Source: Palsa-504 sp963739615 (GTDB lineage: Bacteria > Actinomycetota > Actinomycetes > Streptosporangiales > Streptosporangiaceae). Taken from it: DNA of 64,000 bases. The stretch covers positions 124,001-188,000 of the forward strand of contig CAVUBD010000016.1 in NCBI GenBank assembly GCA_963739615.1, read 5' to 3'. This document shows positions 1 through 8,061 of this stretch, in pieces. Under the pieces are notes generated by a model, which worked only from the letters and a program-made list of their open reading frames with translations, was not told where the DNA came from and made no database searches. Each line of letters starts with the position of its first letter. The first letter of the stretch is position 1. The position numbers were made by a program, and so were the translations under genes.

Positions 1-1
1 G

Positions 2-568
2 GTCGCGGCACTCATCCTGGCCGCGGTCGCCTTGGCCGTGCTGCAATTCACCGACCCCGACCGGCCGTGGGAAGGTGCCGTCGTGATGACCGCGGCGGCG
101 CTCGCGGTCGCCACGCCGCATTACCAGTGGTACTCGCTGCTACTGGTGATGCTCGTCGCGCTTGACGGACGCCCGGAATGGCTGGCGTTCGCCGCGGGCG
201 GGTACTACGCCGCCGAGCCGGGCATGGGACGGTTCACGGTTCCGTACCGCTTCCACGAGGCAGTCGCCTACGGGGTACCCATTCTCGTCGTGGCGGCCGG
301 CTGGCTCGTCCGCCGCGAGCTCGCCCGGCGCGGCCTGGGTATCACCGGCCCGGCGCCGGTCACCGCACGCTCCGCCGCCGCGGCCACGACCGCGGCCAGC
401 CCGGGCGCGCTGGCCGCCCCCGTGGTCAGGGTGGACGCGATCACCGCGGCCCTGGCCGCGATTGGCGCGGACCCGCTGGCGAGCCCGGGTATCCCGCAGG
501 ACACTTTCGATGGATTCTCGCCGTTGCCGGCACCGGCCGACCACGCCGGCGGAGGAGTCCGGGTTTAG
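2..568 (+). CDS. C-terminal part of a polytopic membrane protein (possible GT87-type glycosyltransferase)
   Basis: The reading frame is already open at the window edge, so this is the 3' end of a longer gene. The visible part has hydrophobic segments at about residues 1-15, 25-55 and 85-105, then an Ala/Pro-rich tail that ends in a soluble stretch. The short motif TPHYQWYSLLL followed by a further helix resembles the C-terminal membrane part of polyprenol-phosphate-mannose-dependent glycosyltransferases (GT87/DUF2029). That assignment rests on pattern only. The next gene follows after about 105 bases on the same strand. The catalytic N-terminus lies outside the window. Confidence 0.6.
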   Translation, partial: VAALILAAVALAVLQFTDPDRPWEGAVVMTAAALAVATPHYQWYSLLLVMLVALDGRPEWLAFAAGGYYAAEPGMGRFTVPYRFHEAVAYGVPILVVAAGWLVRRELARRGLGITGPAPVTARSAAAATTAASPGALAAPVVRVDAITAALAAIGADPLASPGIPQDTFDGFSPLPAPADHAGGGVRV

Positions 569-673
569 GAACGCGACGGTAAACGCAGGCGCCGGAACAG
601 GCGATTCTTACCGGTTGGTTACCCGCAGGGCAAAGTTCAAACGATAACGGCCACCAGGACCGTGAATAGAGGC

Positions 674-2047
674 ATGAGCTACGATCCGTCGCACCGCAAG
701 CGGCCGCCTCGTCAGGCGCGCTGGCCTCAGGCGACCCCGCCGGAGGCCTGGCAGGCCTACCGGGAAGGTGACGCCTACCCAGGCGACGTCCAGGCCGGCG
801 TGGATAACCAGGGCTCGTACTGGGCGACCGCGGCGGCCGGCGCCCGGAGCCAGCCGGCCTATCAGGGCGCCTCGGTCGGGCTGGCGGCGGACCGCGGGTA
901 TCGCGGCTACCAGCCGCCCGGCGGGCCGGACCCCTTCGCCGACACCGCCGGCTATGACGGCTACGGCGGCTATGACGGCTACGGCGCCGCTGGCACCCAG
1001 GGCGACGCCGCCCGCGGGTATCGGGCGCTCGGAGACAGCTACGCCGCCAGCCAGGACGGCTATCGTGACGCGGACGGCTACGCCCACGGCGGCTACAGGC
1101 CCGGCGTCAACGGCTACGACCAGCGCGGATACGGCTACGACGAGATGGGGGCCGGTCAAGACGGCGTGGCGGCCGGCTACGAGGCGGCTCAGGACGGCTT
1201 TGACGGCGCCCCCGTCGGCCCGGTCCGGACCGCGACCGGCTACGCCGGCGTGCAGAACGGCTACGCCGGCGTGCAGAACGGCGACGCCGGGGCCCGGAAC
1301 GGCTACCTCGGCACGCGGGCCGGATATGCCCCGGCGCCGGACGACCTGACCGGGGCCCCTTACGGCCATGGCGGGCCGCTGGATGACTTCCCGGAGGACG
1401 GCTTTCCCGGGGCCGGATTCGCAGCTGGCGACTTCGCGTCCCCGGCTGGCTACCAGGGACGGAGGGACTACGCCGGGCCGGCCCTCGCGGGGCCGGCGCT
1501 CACGGCTCCCGACGCTGACATCTACCCGGACAGCTGGCAGGCCGAACGGGACCGGAGATGGGCGGCGGGCCGGCGCGGGCTGGCCGTCGGCGCGGTGACC
1601 GGCTTGCTCGCCACCGCGGCCGTGATTGGCGTCGCCACCTTGGCCGCGGCGTTCGTCGGGCCGCAGGCCTCGCCCATGACGGCGCTGGGCAACGTGTTCA
1701 TCGACCGGACGCCCGCCGCGCTGAAGGCCCTGGCGACGGGGCACTTCGGCGCGCATGACCGGGCGGTCCTGCTGCTCGGCATGTACATCGCGATCGCCCT
1801 CTTCGCGGTGGGCACCGGGATGCTGGCCCGGCGCGCGGCTGCTCTCGGCGTGGCTGGCCTGGCGGCGTTCAGCCTGGTCGCCGCCTTCGTCGTCATCACC
1901 AGGCCCGGGGGCCGGCTGACCGATATCCTCCCCTCGGTCGTCGGCGGCCTGGCCGGGGTAGCGGCGCTCCTGTGGCTGATACGCGCGTCGGCACCGGTCG
2001 CGCCGGTCAGGACAGCTCGCGGCGGCGGCCGCCGGAGGTCACGATGA
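674..2047 (+). CDS. Tyr/Gly-rich membrane protein, partner of the molybdopterin oxidoreductase
   Basis: The first 300 or so residues are hydrophilic low-complexity sequence, with repeated GYDGYG, NGYAGV and similar Gly-Tyr-Ala-Asp units. The last 150 residues hold four hydrophobic helices, roughly at 305-330, 365-385, 390-412 and 425-445. The segment between helices 1 and 2 (IDRTPAALK, then a region near HFGAHD) resembles, from memory, the membrane domain that precedes the catalytic domain in fused actinobacterial sulfite-oxidase-type proteins. The stop overlaps the next start as ATGA, so the two are translationally coupled. It probably anchors or serves the exported enzyme. A GTG twelve bases upstream (662) is an alternative start. 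Confidence 0.75.
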   Translation: MSYDPSHRKRPPRQARWPQATPPEAWQAYREGDAYPGDVQAGVDNQGSYWATAAAGARSQPAYQGASVGLAADRGYRGYQPPGGPDPFADTAGYDGYGGYDGYGAAGTQGDAARGYRALGDSYAASQDGYRDADGYAHGGYRPGVNGYDQRGYGYDEMGAGQDGVAAGYEAAQDGFDGAPVGPVRTATGYAGVQNGYAGVQNGDAGARNGYLGTRAGYAPAPDDLTGAPYGHGGPLDDFPEDGFPGAGFAAGDFASPAGYQGRRDYAGPALAGPALTAPDADIYPDSWQAERDRRWAAGRRGLAVGAVTGLLATAAVIGVATLAAAFVGPQASPMTALGNVFIDRTPAALKALATGHFGAHDRAVLLLGMYIAIALFAVGTGMLARRAAALGVAGLAAFSLVAAFVVITRPGGRLTDILPSVVGGLAGVAALLWLIRASAPVAPVRTARGGGRRRSR

Positions 2048-3147
2048 CGACCACCATCGACCGGCGTAAGTTCCTGGCCGCAGGCGGCGTCACCGCCGTG
2101 GCCGCGGCCGCGGCCGGGGTCGGCGGCGAGCTGCTGCTCGAAAAGCGCCTCCCGGTGAAGCCCCGGACGGCGGGGGCCGCCCCGCCGCTTCCCCGGGCCA
2201 CCAATGTGCCCCCGCTCAAGATCGACAAGATGACGCCGCTGCCGGCCGACGAGACGCTGACCGTCCCCGGCCTGCCTGCGTTCTATACGCCGAACTCGAC
2301 GTTCTACCGGGTCGATACGGCCCTGGTCGTGCCCCAGGTCGCGGCCGACACCTGGCAGCTGCGCATCCACGGCATGGTGGACAAGCCGGTGACCCTTACC
2401 TTCGACGATCTGATCCAGCGGCCCATGGTCGAGCATGACATCACCTTGACCTGCGTCTCCGAATCGGTGGGCGGCGGGTACATCGGCAACGCGCGCTGGC
2501 AGGGCGTGCTGCTCGCGGACGTGCTGCGTCAGGCGGGGATCCAGCCGGGCGCCGACCAGATCGTCATGCGCGACGTCCGCGGGATGACGATCGGCGTGGC
2601 CACCGAGCCGGTCATGGACGGCCGCAAATCGCTGCTCGCGGTGGGCATGAACGGCCAGCTGCTACCGCAGGAGCACGGCTACCCGGTGCGGGTGGTGGTG
2701 CCTGGGCTCTACGGCTACGTGTCCGCGACCAAATGGGTCGTCGACATGGAGCTCACCACCTTCGGGGCGTTCAACGCCTACTGGGTGAAGCAAGGCTGGT
2801 CCCAGCAGGGGCCGATCAAGACCGAATCGCGCATCGACGTGCCGAAGCCCCACAGCACGGTGGCCGCGGGCCAGGTGACGCTCGCCGGCGTGGCCTGGGC
2901 GCAGCACACCGGCATCGCGGGGGTCGAGGTGTCCGTCGACGGCGTCTGGTACGAAGCGAAGCTCCCGGCGCAGGACACCATCGACACCTGGCGCCAGTGG
3001 TACTACGTCTGGGACGCGACCCCCGGCTACCATACGGTTCAGGTACGGGCCACCGACCAGTCCGGCTACACCCAGACCGCCGTGGTCCACCGGACCGAGC
3101 CAAACGGCGCAACCGGCTATCACACCATCCACGTCACCGTCACATGA
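2044..3147 (+). CDS. Tat-exported molybdopterin-dependent oxidoreductase (sulfite oxidase superfamily)
   Basis: The 367-residue protein starts with a twin-arginine signal (DRRKFLA, then an Ala-rich hydrophobic stretch), so it should act outside the membrane after folding with its cofactor. Residues 80-230 form the molybdopterin-binding domain. LTCVSES carries the likely Mo-ligating cysteine, and the HGYPVRVVVPGLYG motif is typical of the family. Residues 260-365 form the Ig-like dimerisation domain (VEVSVDG, then WYYVWDA). The substrate cannot be read from sequence; sulfite or an S-oxide is possible. The start is chosen because it lies in the ATGA overlap with the membrane-protein gene. Longer in-frame starts upstream lie inside that gene. 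Confidence 0.88.
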   Translation: MTTTIDRRKFLAAGGVTAVAAAAAGVGGELLLEKRLPVKPRTAGAAPPLPRATNVPPLKIDKMTPLPADETLTVPGLPAFYTPNSTFYRVDTALVVPQVAADTWQLRIHGMVDKPVTLTFDDLIQRPMVEHDITLTCVSESVGGGYIGNARWQGVLLADVLRQAGIQPGADQIVMRDVRGMTIGVATEPVMDGRKSLLAVGMNGQLLPQEHGYPVRVVVPGLYGYVSATKWVVDMELTTFGAFNAYWVKQGWSQQGPIKTESRIDVPKPHSTVAAGQVTLAGVAWAQHTGIAGVEVSVDGVWYEAKLPAQDTIDTWRQWYYVWDATPGYHTVQVRATDQSGYTQTAVVHRTEPNGATGYHTIHVTVT

Positions 3148-3161
3148 CGGTGGCCTGGGCT

Positions 3162-3248
3162 CCCCTGGGCCCCTTGGGGCCCCCAGGGGGGTTTGGGGGG
3201 ATGGCATCCCCCCAAGATCGGGGGGATCCCGGGGGGTCGCCCCCCGGG
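3162..3248. terminator. Three consecutive G/C-tract hairpins between convergent genes
   Basis: Three perfect or near-perfect hairpins lie back to back. In the first, CCCCTGGG at 3162-3169 pairs with 3182-3189. In the second, TTGGGGGGAT at 3193-3202 pairs with 3206-3215 around a ggc loop. In the third, CCCGGGGGG at 3228-3236 pairs with 3240-3248 around tcg. They sit between the plus-strand Mo enzyme and the minus-strand cox remnants, which suits bidirectional termination. The G-runs could also form quadruplex structures. The rest of the 3148-3331 gap shows no gene. Confidence 0.6.
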
Positions 3249-3331
3249 GCCAACACCGTTGGCGCGCACCCGCTTTGCGCACCAGCGGCTTACCCCGGGT
3301 CCGCTGACCGCCGCCCCCGCCGGGCCGGCGG

Positions 3332-4131
3332 TCAGCGGGCGCGGAGCGCGGCCAGCAGGTCATCGAGGGCATCGAGGTTGTGCGCGCTCACCACGGCGTC
3401 GCAGTAGGGCCACGCGGCGGCCATGCCGCCCACCTCCGGGCGGTAACGGGGCGACTGGGTCCGGGGATTCGCCCACACGATCCGGTGCGCCACCCGGGAC
3501 AGCCTGGCCATCTGCTCGCCGACCAGCTCCGGGTCGCCGGTCTCCCAGCCGTCGGAGATGATCAGGACCACCGCTCCCCTGGCCATGCCCCGGCAGCCGT
3601 AGCGGTCATTGAACTCCTTGACCGCGGCGCCGATCCTGGTTCCGCCCGACCAGTCGGGCGCCGCCTCGCCGGCCTTGGCCAGCATCGTGTCCGGGCTGGC
3701 CGCGGCGAGCGCCGGCGTCAGCCTGGTCAGCCTGGTCGCGAAGCTGAACACCTCGGGCCGGTTCTGGCCGCCGCGGCCGGGGCCTCGGCCAGCGGCTCGT
3801 CCCCGTTCCCGGCGGACGGGCCGGCCTCCCCGATGTCCACTCCCGAGGGCCAGTCGCCCGGATCGTCCTGAGTCCGGGTCGCAGGCGGCGGTCCGCCATC
3901 GGCATCGGGGCGCTGGAACGCGGGGCCGGCGGGCGTTACCTGGTCCGGGAACGGCGAGGGGCCGCCGAACAGGGCCGCGAACACCCGGTCGAAGGTGCTC
4001 ATCTGGCCCGGGTCGGACACCAGCGTGGCCAGGGCACAGGCGCGGAGCTCGGCCACCGTGGTGGCGCCCATGACCGTCATCGCCCGGGCCAGCCGCTCGC
4101 AGCGGTCGGGGCCGACCGGCAGCCCCGCGGT
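3332..4131 (-). pseudogene. coxE-like VWA-protein remnant with internal deletion
   Basis: CoxE-type proteins carry a von Willebrand A domain and help mature CO dehydrogenase. Two pieces remain. The 5' piece (about 4131-3770, motif VGPDRCERLARAM) is fused in frame to the coxL remnant. The 3' piece (about 3765-3332) is in another frame and reads EVFSFATRLTRLTPAL, then GGTRIG and IISDGWETGD, the second half of the VWA domain. The metal-site motif DxSGSM that should precede it is gone, so the middle was deleted with a frame change near 3766. The product cannot be functional. It lies at the end of the former coxM-S-L-E operon. Confidence 0.75.
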
Positions 4132-5487
4132 GTAGGCGCCGAACGGATAGGTCAGGTTCGGCGGGTTGTAGACGCAGCTCGCGTCCAGCTGACCCTCCAC
4201 GCCTTCGGGCAGCTCAAGGTTGGAGTACGCGGCCCGCGCTATCTCCGCGATCGCGGCGCCCGAGTCCGGGTCGCCGCGGACGAACCAGCGGCCGCGTTCC
4301 CACGCCAGGTCCGCCGGGTCGACCTCGAGCATGACCGAGGCGACGATCCGCGCGCGGTCGCGCACCTTCCTGGCGACGATGGCGGTCGCCGCACCCGACA
4401 CCGGGGTCGAGCGGGATCCGTCGGTGCCCAGGCCGAACGGCGTCTGGTCGGTGTCGCCGTGCACGACCTCCACGTCACCGGGGGGAAAGGCCGAGCTCTT
4501 CGGCGACGATCTGGGCGAAGGTCGTCTCGTGCCCCTGGCCCTGGCTCTGCATGGAGATCCGCAGCACGGCGGTGCCCGTCGGGTGAATCCGCAGCTCCAC
4601 GCCATCCGCCATGCCGAAGCCCAGGATGTCCATGTGATTGCGGGGACCCGCGCCGACGGCCTCGGTGAAAAAGCTCACACCTATTCCCATCAGGTGACCG
4701 CGGGACCGTTCGGCCTCTTGCTCCTTTCTCAGCTCCTCATAGCCGGCCATGTCCATGGCCAGGCGGAGCGCGCGCGGGTAGTCGCCCGAGTCGTATACCC
4801 AGCCGGTCTGGCAGGTGTAAGGGAACTGCCCGGGCTGCAGGAGGTTGCGCATCCGCAGCTCGGCCGGGTCCAGGCCGAGCTCGAACGCGAGCACGTCCAC
4901 CATGCGCTCGACCAGGTAGACCGCCTCGGTGATGCGGAATGAGCAGGAGTACGCGACCCCGCCCGGCGCCTTGTTCGTGTACACGCCGGTCACCTGGCAA
5001 TGCGCGGCCTCCAGGTCGTAGGAGCCGGTGAACACCCCGAAGAACCCGGCCGGGTACTTGGTCGGCTGCGCCGCGCCGTTGAACGCGCCGTGGTCGGCGA
5101 GCACCGTCACCCGCACCGCCCTGATTGTGCCGTCCCGGCTGGCCGCCAGCTCGCCGTGCATGTGGAAGTCGCGGGCGAACGAGCCGGCCATCAGGTTCTC
5201 CGACCGGTCCTCCATCCACTTCACCGGCCGGCCGGTCAGGATCGAGCCGGTGATCGCGCACAGGTAGCCGTGATGACCGCCTTCACCTTCGGATGGGCCT
5301 CGGCCGCGATGGTGTCGATACTCACGATGCGGGCGTGCGGATGCGGGCTTCTCAGCACCGCTCCGTACAGCATGCCTGGCAGCTGCACGTCGTCCACGTA
5401 AATGCCCTTACCGCGGACGAAGCGCTGGTCTTCCTTGCGCAGCATCCGCCCGAAGCCAGCAGGCGGCGGCGCGCCTGGCGCGGTCAC
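4132..5487 (-). pseudogene. coxL: Form I CO dehydrogenase large subunit (coxL) remnant
   Basis: The form I active-site signature AYSCSFR is present (4934-4954), along with VKWMEDRSEN, GQGHETT and GTDGSRSTPV, so this was a genuine aerobic CO dehydrogenase large subunit. At least three lesions are visible. About 170-200 codons are missing after KVKAVIT (near 5245), with a frame change. A six-G run at 4480-4485 shifts the frame inside the GLSPGDVEV region. The C-terminal third is replaced by an in-frame fusion to coxE at about 4131. The original GTG start overlaps the coxS stop (GTGA). About 455 of the usual 780-800 residues remain. Confidence 0.85.
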
Positions 5488-5981
5488 GTGAGCTCCCTCT
5501 CGTCGCCGGTGCCTGCTCGCGGGTGCTTGGCGGCCCAGCGGACGGACCGGACGATGTTCTCATAGCCGGTGCACCGGCAGATCTGCCCGGAAATCGCCTC
5601 GCGGATGTCGGCCTCGGCCGGATCGGGGTCATGGTCGAGCAGCCAGCGCGCGGTCAGCAGCATGCCGGGCGTGCAGAAACCGCACTGCAGGCCGTGGCAC
5701 TCGATGAATCCCTCCTGCACCGGGTCGAGCCGGCCGTCCTGCTCCAGGCCCTCGACGGTCCGCACCGCGTGCCCGTCGGCCATGGCCGCAAGCACCGTGC
5801 AGGACTTGACCGGCTTGCGGTCCAGCCACACCACGCAGCTGCCGCAGTTCGACGTGTCGCAGCCCCAGTGGCTCCCGGTCAGGCCGAGCTCGTCGCGGAG
5901 GAAGTGGATGAGCAGGAGCCGCGGCTCTACCTCGCGCACGTACTCGGTGCCGTTCACGGTCACCGCGACCCGCATGGTCAT
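5484..5981 (-). CDS. coxS: CO dehydrogenase small subunit, [2Fe-2S] protein
   Basis: This is a full-length 165-residue iron-sulfur subunit of the xanthine oxidase family. All eight cluster cysteines are present: GCDTSNCGSC plus SCT in the plant-ferredoxin fold, and CHGLQCGFC plus CRC in the C-terminal helical domain. In the complex it passes electrons from the molybdenum centre to the FAD subunit. Start and stop overlap the flanking coxM and coxL remnants (ATGA and GTGA), the usual operon packing. Because both partners are broken, this intact subunit is probably orphaned and may be a recent relic. Confidence 0.93.
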   Translation of the reverse strand: MTMRVAVTVNGTEYVREVEPRLLLIHFLRDELGLTGSHWGCDTSNCGSCVVWLDRKPVKSCTVLAAMADGHAVRTVEGLEQDGRLDPVQEGFIECHGLQCGFCTPGMLLTARWLLDHDPDPAEADIREAISGQICRCTGYENIVRSVRWAAKHPRAGTGDERELT

Positions 5982-6412
5982 GCCTCCAGGGTGGCTCGGG
6001 CGGCGGCGCGGCGCAGCGCGCGGGTGGTCAGCTCGGCGACCAGGTGGCGTTTGTAATCCTGCGGTCCACGCTGGTCGGCGACTGGGCGGCAGTGCTCGGC
6101 CGCGATCACGCCGGCCGCCGCGAAGCTGTCAGCGTCGGCGGCCCGGCCGAGGAGGAATTCTTCGGCCTCCGCCGCGACGAAGCGCTCGGCGCCCACCGCG
6201 GTCAGGCCGATGCCGGCCGAAAGCACGACCGGCCGCTCAGGTTCGCCGGCCAGGCGCAGCACCGCCCCGGCGGCGGCCACCGACCAGTCGCCGACCCGGC
6301 GGGCCACCTTCTCGTAGGCGCTTCCCGTGCCGGCCAGCACCGGCACCCGGACCTCGGCGAGCTTATCCGGGCTGGCCAGGCACCGAGATCCTTCGTCAGT
6401 TTTGGTTGCCAT
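5978..6412 (-). pseudogene. coxM: CO dehydrogenase FAD subunit (coxM) remnant, C-terminal half
   Basis: The 144-residue frame matches only the C-terminal half of the FAD-binding medium subunit. EVRVPVLAGTGSAYEKVARR is the usual central strand, followed by the CO-dehydrogenase C-terminal domain ending DYKRHLVAELTTRALRRA. The FAD-binding N-terminus (about 150 residues) is missing. Upstream sequence runs directly into a 15-bp inverted repeat (6392-6430) and the cytosine deaminase gene, so the deletion joined unrelated DNA here. The 3' end keeps its native ATGA overlap with coxS. Confidence 0.8.
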
Positions 6413-6430
6413 GAGACCAGAACTGACGAA
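6392..6430. repeat. 15-bp inverted repeat at the coxM deletion point
   Basis: TTCGTCAGTTTTGGT at 6392-6406 is the reverse complement of 6416-6430 with one mismatch, separated by 9 nt. The loop holds the apparent start codon of the truncated coxM. It could be an operator or terminator of the upstream deaminase gene, or a palindrome that helped form the deletion. Confidence 0.7.
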
Positions 6431-6444
6431 CCATCCCGGCCCGG

Positions 6445-6906
6445 TCAGCGGCCGCCGATGTCCTCGCTCCAGACTTCGGGGTAGCGCCGCTGGAACTCAC
6501 CCATGGCGGCCACGCAGCCCTCGTCGTCCAGCAGCACGATCTCCACGCCGCGGCCGGCCAGGAAGGCCAGGTCGCCCTCGAAGGTCTCCGCTTCCCCGAC
6601 GACCACCCGGGGGATCTGGAACAGCAGGATCGCGCCGCTGCACATCTGACAGGGAGACAGCGTCGTGTACAGGGTCGTGTCAGCGTACGAGGGCCGCCTG
6701 CCCGCATTGCGCAGGCAGGCGATCTCGCCGTGCGCCACAGGATCGCCGCGCTGCACGCGCTCGTTGTGCCCGGCCGCGACCACCTGGCCGCCTGCGGCGA
6801 GCACCGCCCCGACCGGCACGCCGCCCGACTCCAGGCTGACCCGCGCCTGGCCGAGGGCCAGCGTCATCATCTCGCGATCCGTCTGGTTCGCTTGCCCGTA
6901 TCCCAT
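6445..6906 (-). CDS. Cytosine deaminase, fungal FCY1-like nucleoside/nucleobase deaminase
   Basis: This 153-residue zinc deaminase should convert cytosine to uracil for pyrimidine salvage. The zinc site is visible as HGE (about residue 60) and SPCQMC (about residue 88). The segment TTLYTTLSPC and the C-terminal end WSEDIG match the small fungal-type cytosine deaminases rather than tRNA adenosine deaminases. The length fits. It lies 32 bases upstream of the coxM remnant on the same strand, with the 15-bp inverted repeat between them. Guanine deaminase activity is a less likely alternative. Confidence 0.82.
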   Translation of the reverse strand: MGYGQANQTDREMMTLALGQARVSLESGGVPVGAVLAAGGQVVAAGHNERVQRGDPVAHGEIACLRNAGRRPSYADTTLYTTLSPCQMCSGAILLFQIPRVVVGEAETFEGDLAFLAGRGVEIVLLDDEGCVAAMGEFQRRYPEVWSEDIGGR

Positions 6907-6912
6907 GCCGGC

Positions 6913-7371
6913 CTACGCTACCGGACCCAGCCAGTCGTAACGGAGCTCCTCGCCGACTCGCAGCCGCGCCCAGCGGGCCGCCTCCACCTGCAGCGCCCGC
7001 GCGGCCACGGCGATCGCGGCCGGATCCACGTCCGCGTCCGCGTCCGCGTCCGGCAGGCCGGCCAGCTTGGCGTCCGCCAGCCGCCAGATCGCGGCCGGGG
7101 TGAGGTGATCCAGCGCCGCGGCGCCCGACACCAGGTCGGCGAGCAGTCCGGCGCGCCGGCCCGGCGCGCTGTCCAGCCGCGCGCCCGCGGCGATGCCGCC
7201 CCAGAGGCCGTCGCGGATGCGAAGCTCGCGCTCGACTACGAACTGCACGATGTCGTGCGGCAGCCGCGGCCCGGCCGTACCGCCGTACCTCCGGTACACG
7301 ACGCCGTCGTCCCGCTCGACCAGCGCGTAGCCGCGCTCGTGGTCGGGCTGCCGAGGGAACGTCACGCGCAT
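6913..7371 (-). CDS. Protein of unknown function
   Basis: I do not recognise the family. The 152-residue protein is soluble, with no signal or membrane segment. It begins MRVTFPRQPD, contains HDIVQFVVERELRIRDGLWGG and an Ala/Leu-rich helical C-terminal half. A run of ADADADAD near residue 115 comes from a GTCCGC hexamer tandem repeat on the plus strand (7029-7050). It ends six bases before the cytosine deaminase start, so the two are probably one transcript. Confidence 0.65.
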   Translation of the reverse strand: MRVTFPRQPDHERGYALVERDDGVVYRRYGGTAGPRLPHDIVQFVVERELRIRDGLWGGIAAGARLDSAPGRRAGLLADLVSGAAALDHLTPAAIWRLADAKLAGLPDADADADVDPAAIAVAARALQVEAARWARLRVGEELRYDWLGPVA

Positions 7372-7450
7372 ATCCCCACTATGCGGACCGGCCGGACGGG
7401 GCGCCTAATGGTTTTCGCGGGGCGCGCCCCATGCCGTAGGGTGACCGATC

Positions 7451-7939
7451 GTGGCAGGACGCGGCACTACGGCGACGATCGCGCTCAAGCGCGCGGGCGT
7501 CCCGTTCACCGTGCACGAGTACGTCCACGACCCCAGGCACCAGTCCTACGGCCTAGAGGCCAGTCAGGCGCTCGGCGTCGCGGCGGAGCGCGTGTTCAAG
7601 ACGCTGGTGGCCGAGGTGGACGGCATGCTGGTGGTGGGCGTGGTCCCGGTCGAAGGCAAGCTCGACCTTAAGGCGCTGGCCGGGGCGTGCGGCGGCAAGA
7701 AGGCCGCGATGGCCCAGGTGACCGCGGCCGAGCGGGCCACCGGATACGTAGCGGGCGGCATCTCTCCTGTCGGCCAGCGCAAGCGCCTGCCCGTGGTCCT
7801 CGACGCCTCCGCGATGGGCTTCGCCACGGTGTTCTGCAGCGGCGGGCGGCGCGGGCTGGAGATCGAGCTCGCTCCTGCCGACCTGGTCCGCGTCACCGGC
7901 GCGACGGTCGCGGGCATCGGCTCCCTCGGGTCCAGCTAA
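7451..7939 (+). CDS. ybaK: Cys-tRNA(Pro)/aminoacyl-tRNA deacylase, YbaK/EbsC family
   Basis: The 162-residue protein has the full YbaK fold and hydrolyses mischarged Cys-tRNA(Pro). Visible family segments are FTVHEYVHDPRHQSYGLEA at the N-terminus, VFKTLVAEVDG, then KKAAMAQVTAAERATGYVAGGISPVGQRK, which contains the substrate-pocket residues GGISP. It starts with GTG and is divergent from the unknown gene upstream (about 80 bases between starts). The region after the stop (7940-8061) is AT-rich for this genome and separates it from the convergent GH16 gene. Confidence 0.93.
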   Translation: MAGRGTTATIALKRAGVPFTVHEYVHDPRHQSYGLEASQALGVAAERVFKTLVAEVDGMLVVGVVPVEGKLDLKALAGACGGKKAAMAQVTAAERATGYVAGGISPVGQRKRLPVVLDASAMGFATVFCSGGRRGLEIELAPADLVRVTGATVAGIGSLGSS

Positions 7940-8061
7940 GGCCTGTTCAGGACCTCTTAATTACTTACTGTAGTCGAAAATCCTAGATTGATTACCGGTT
8001 GTAGCTGATCGGTCTGTCGGCCTCAACGAACCGCGCTGACTCGTGACCCGCCGGGCCGTCA

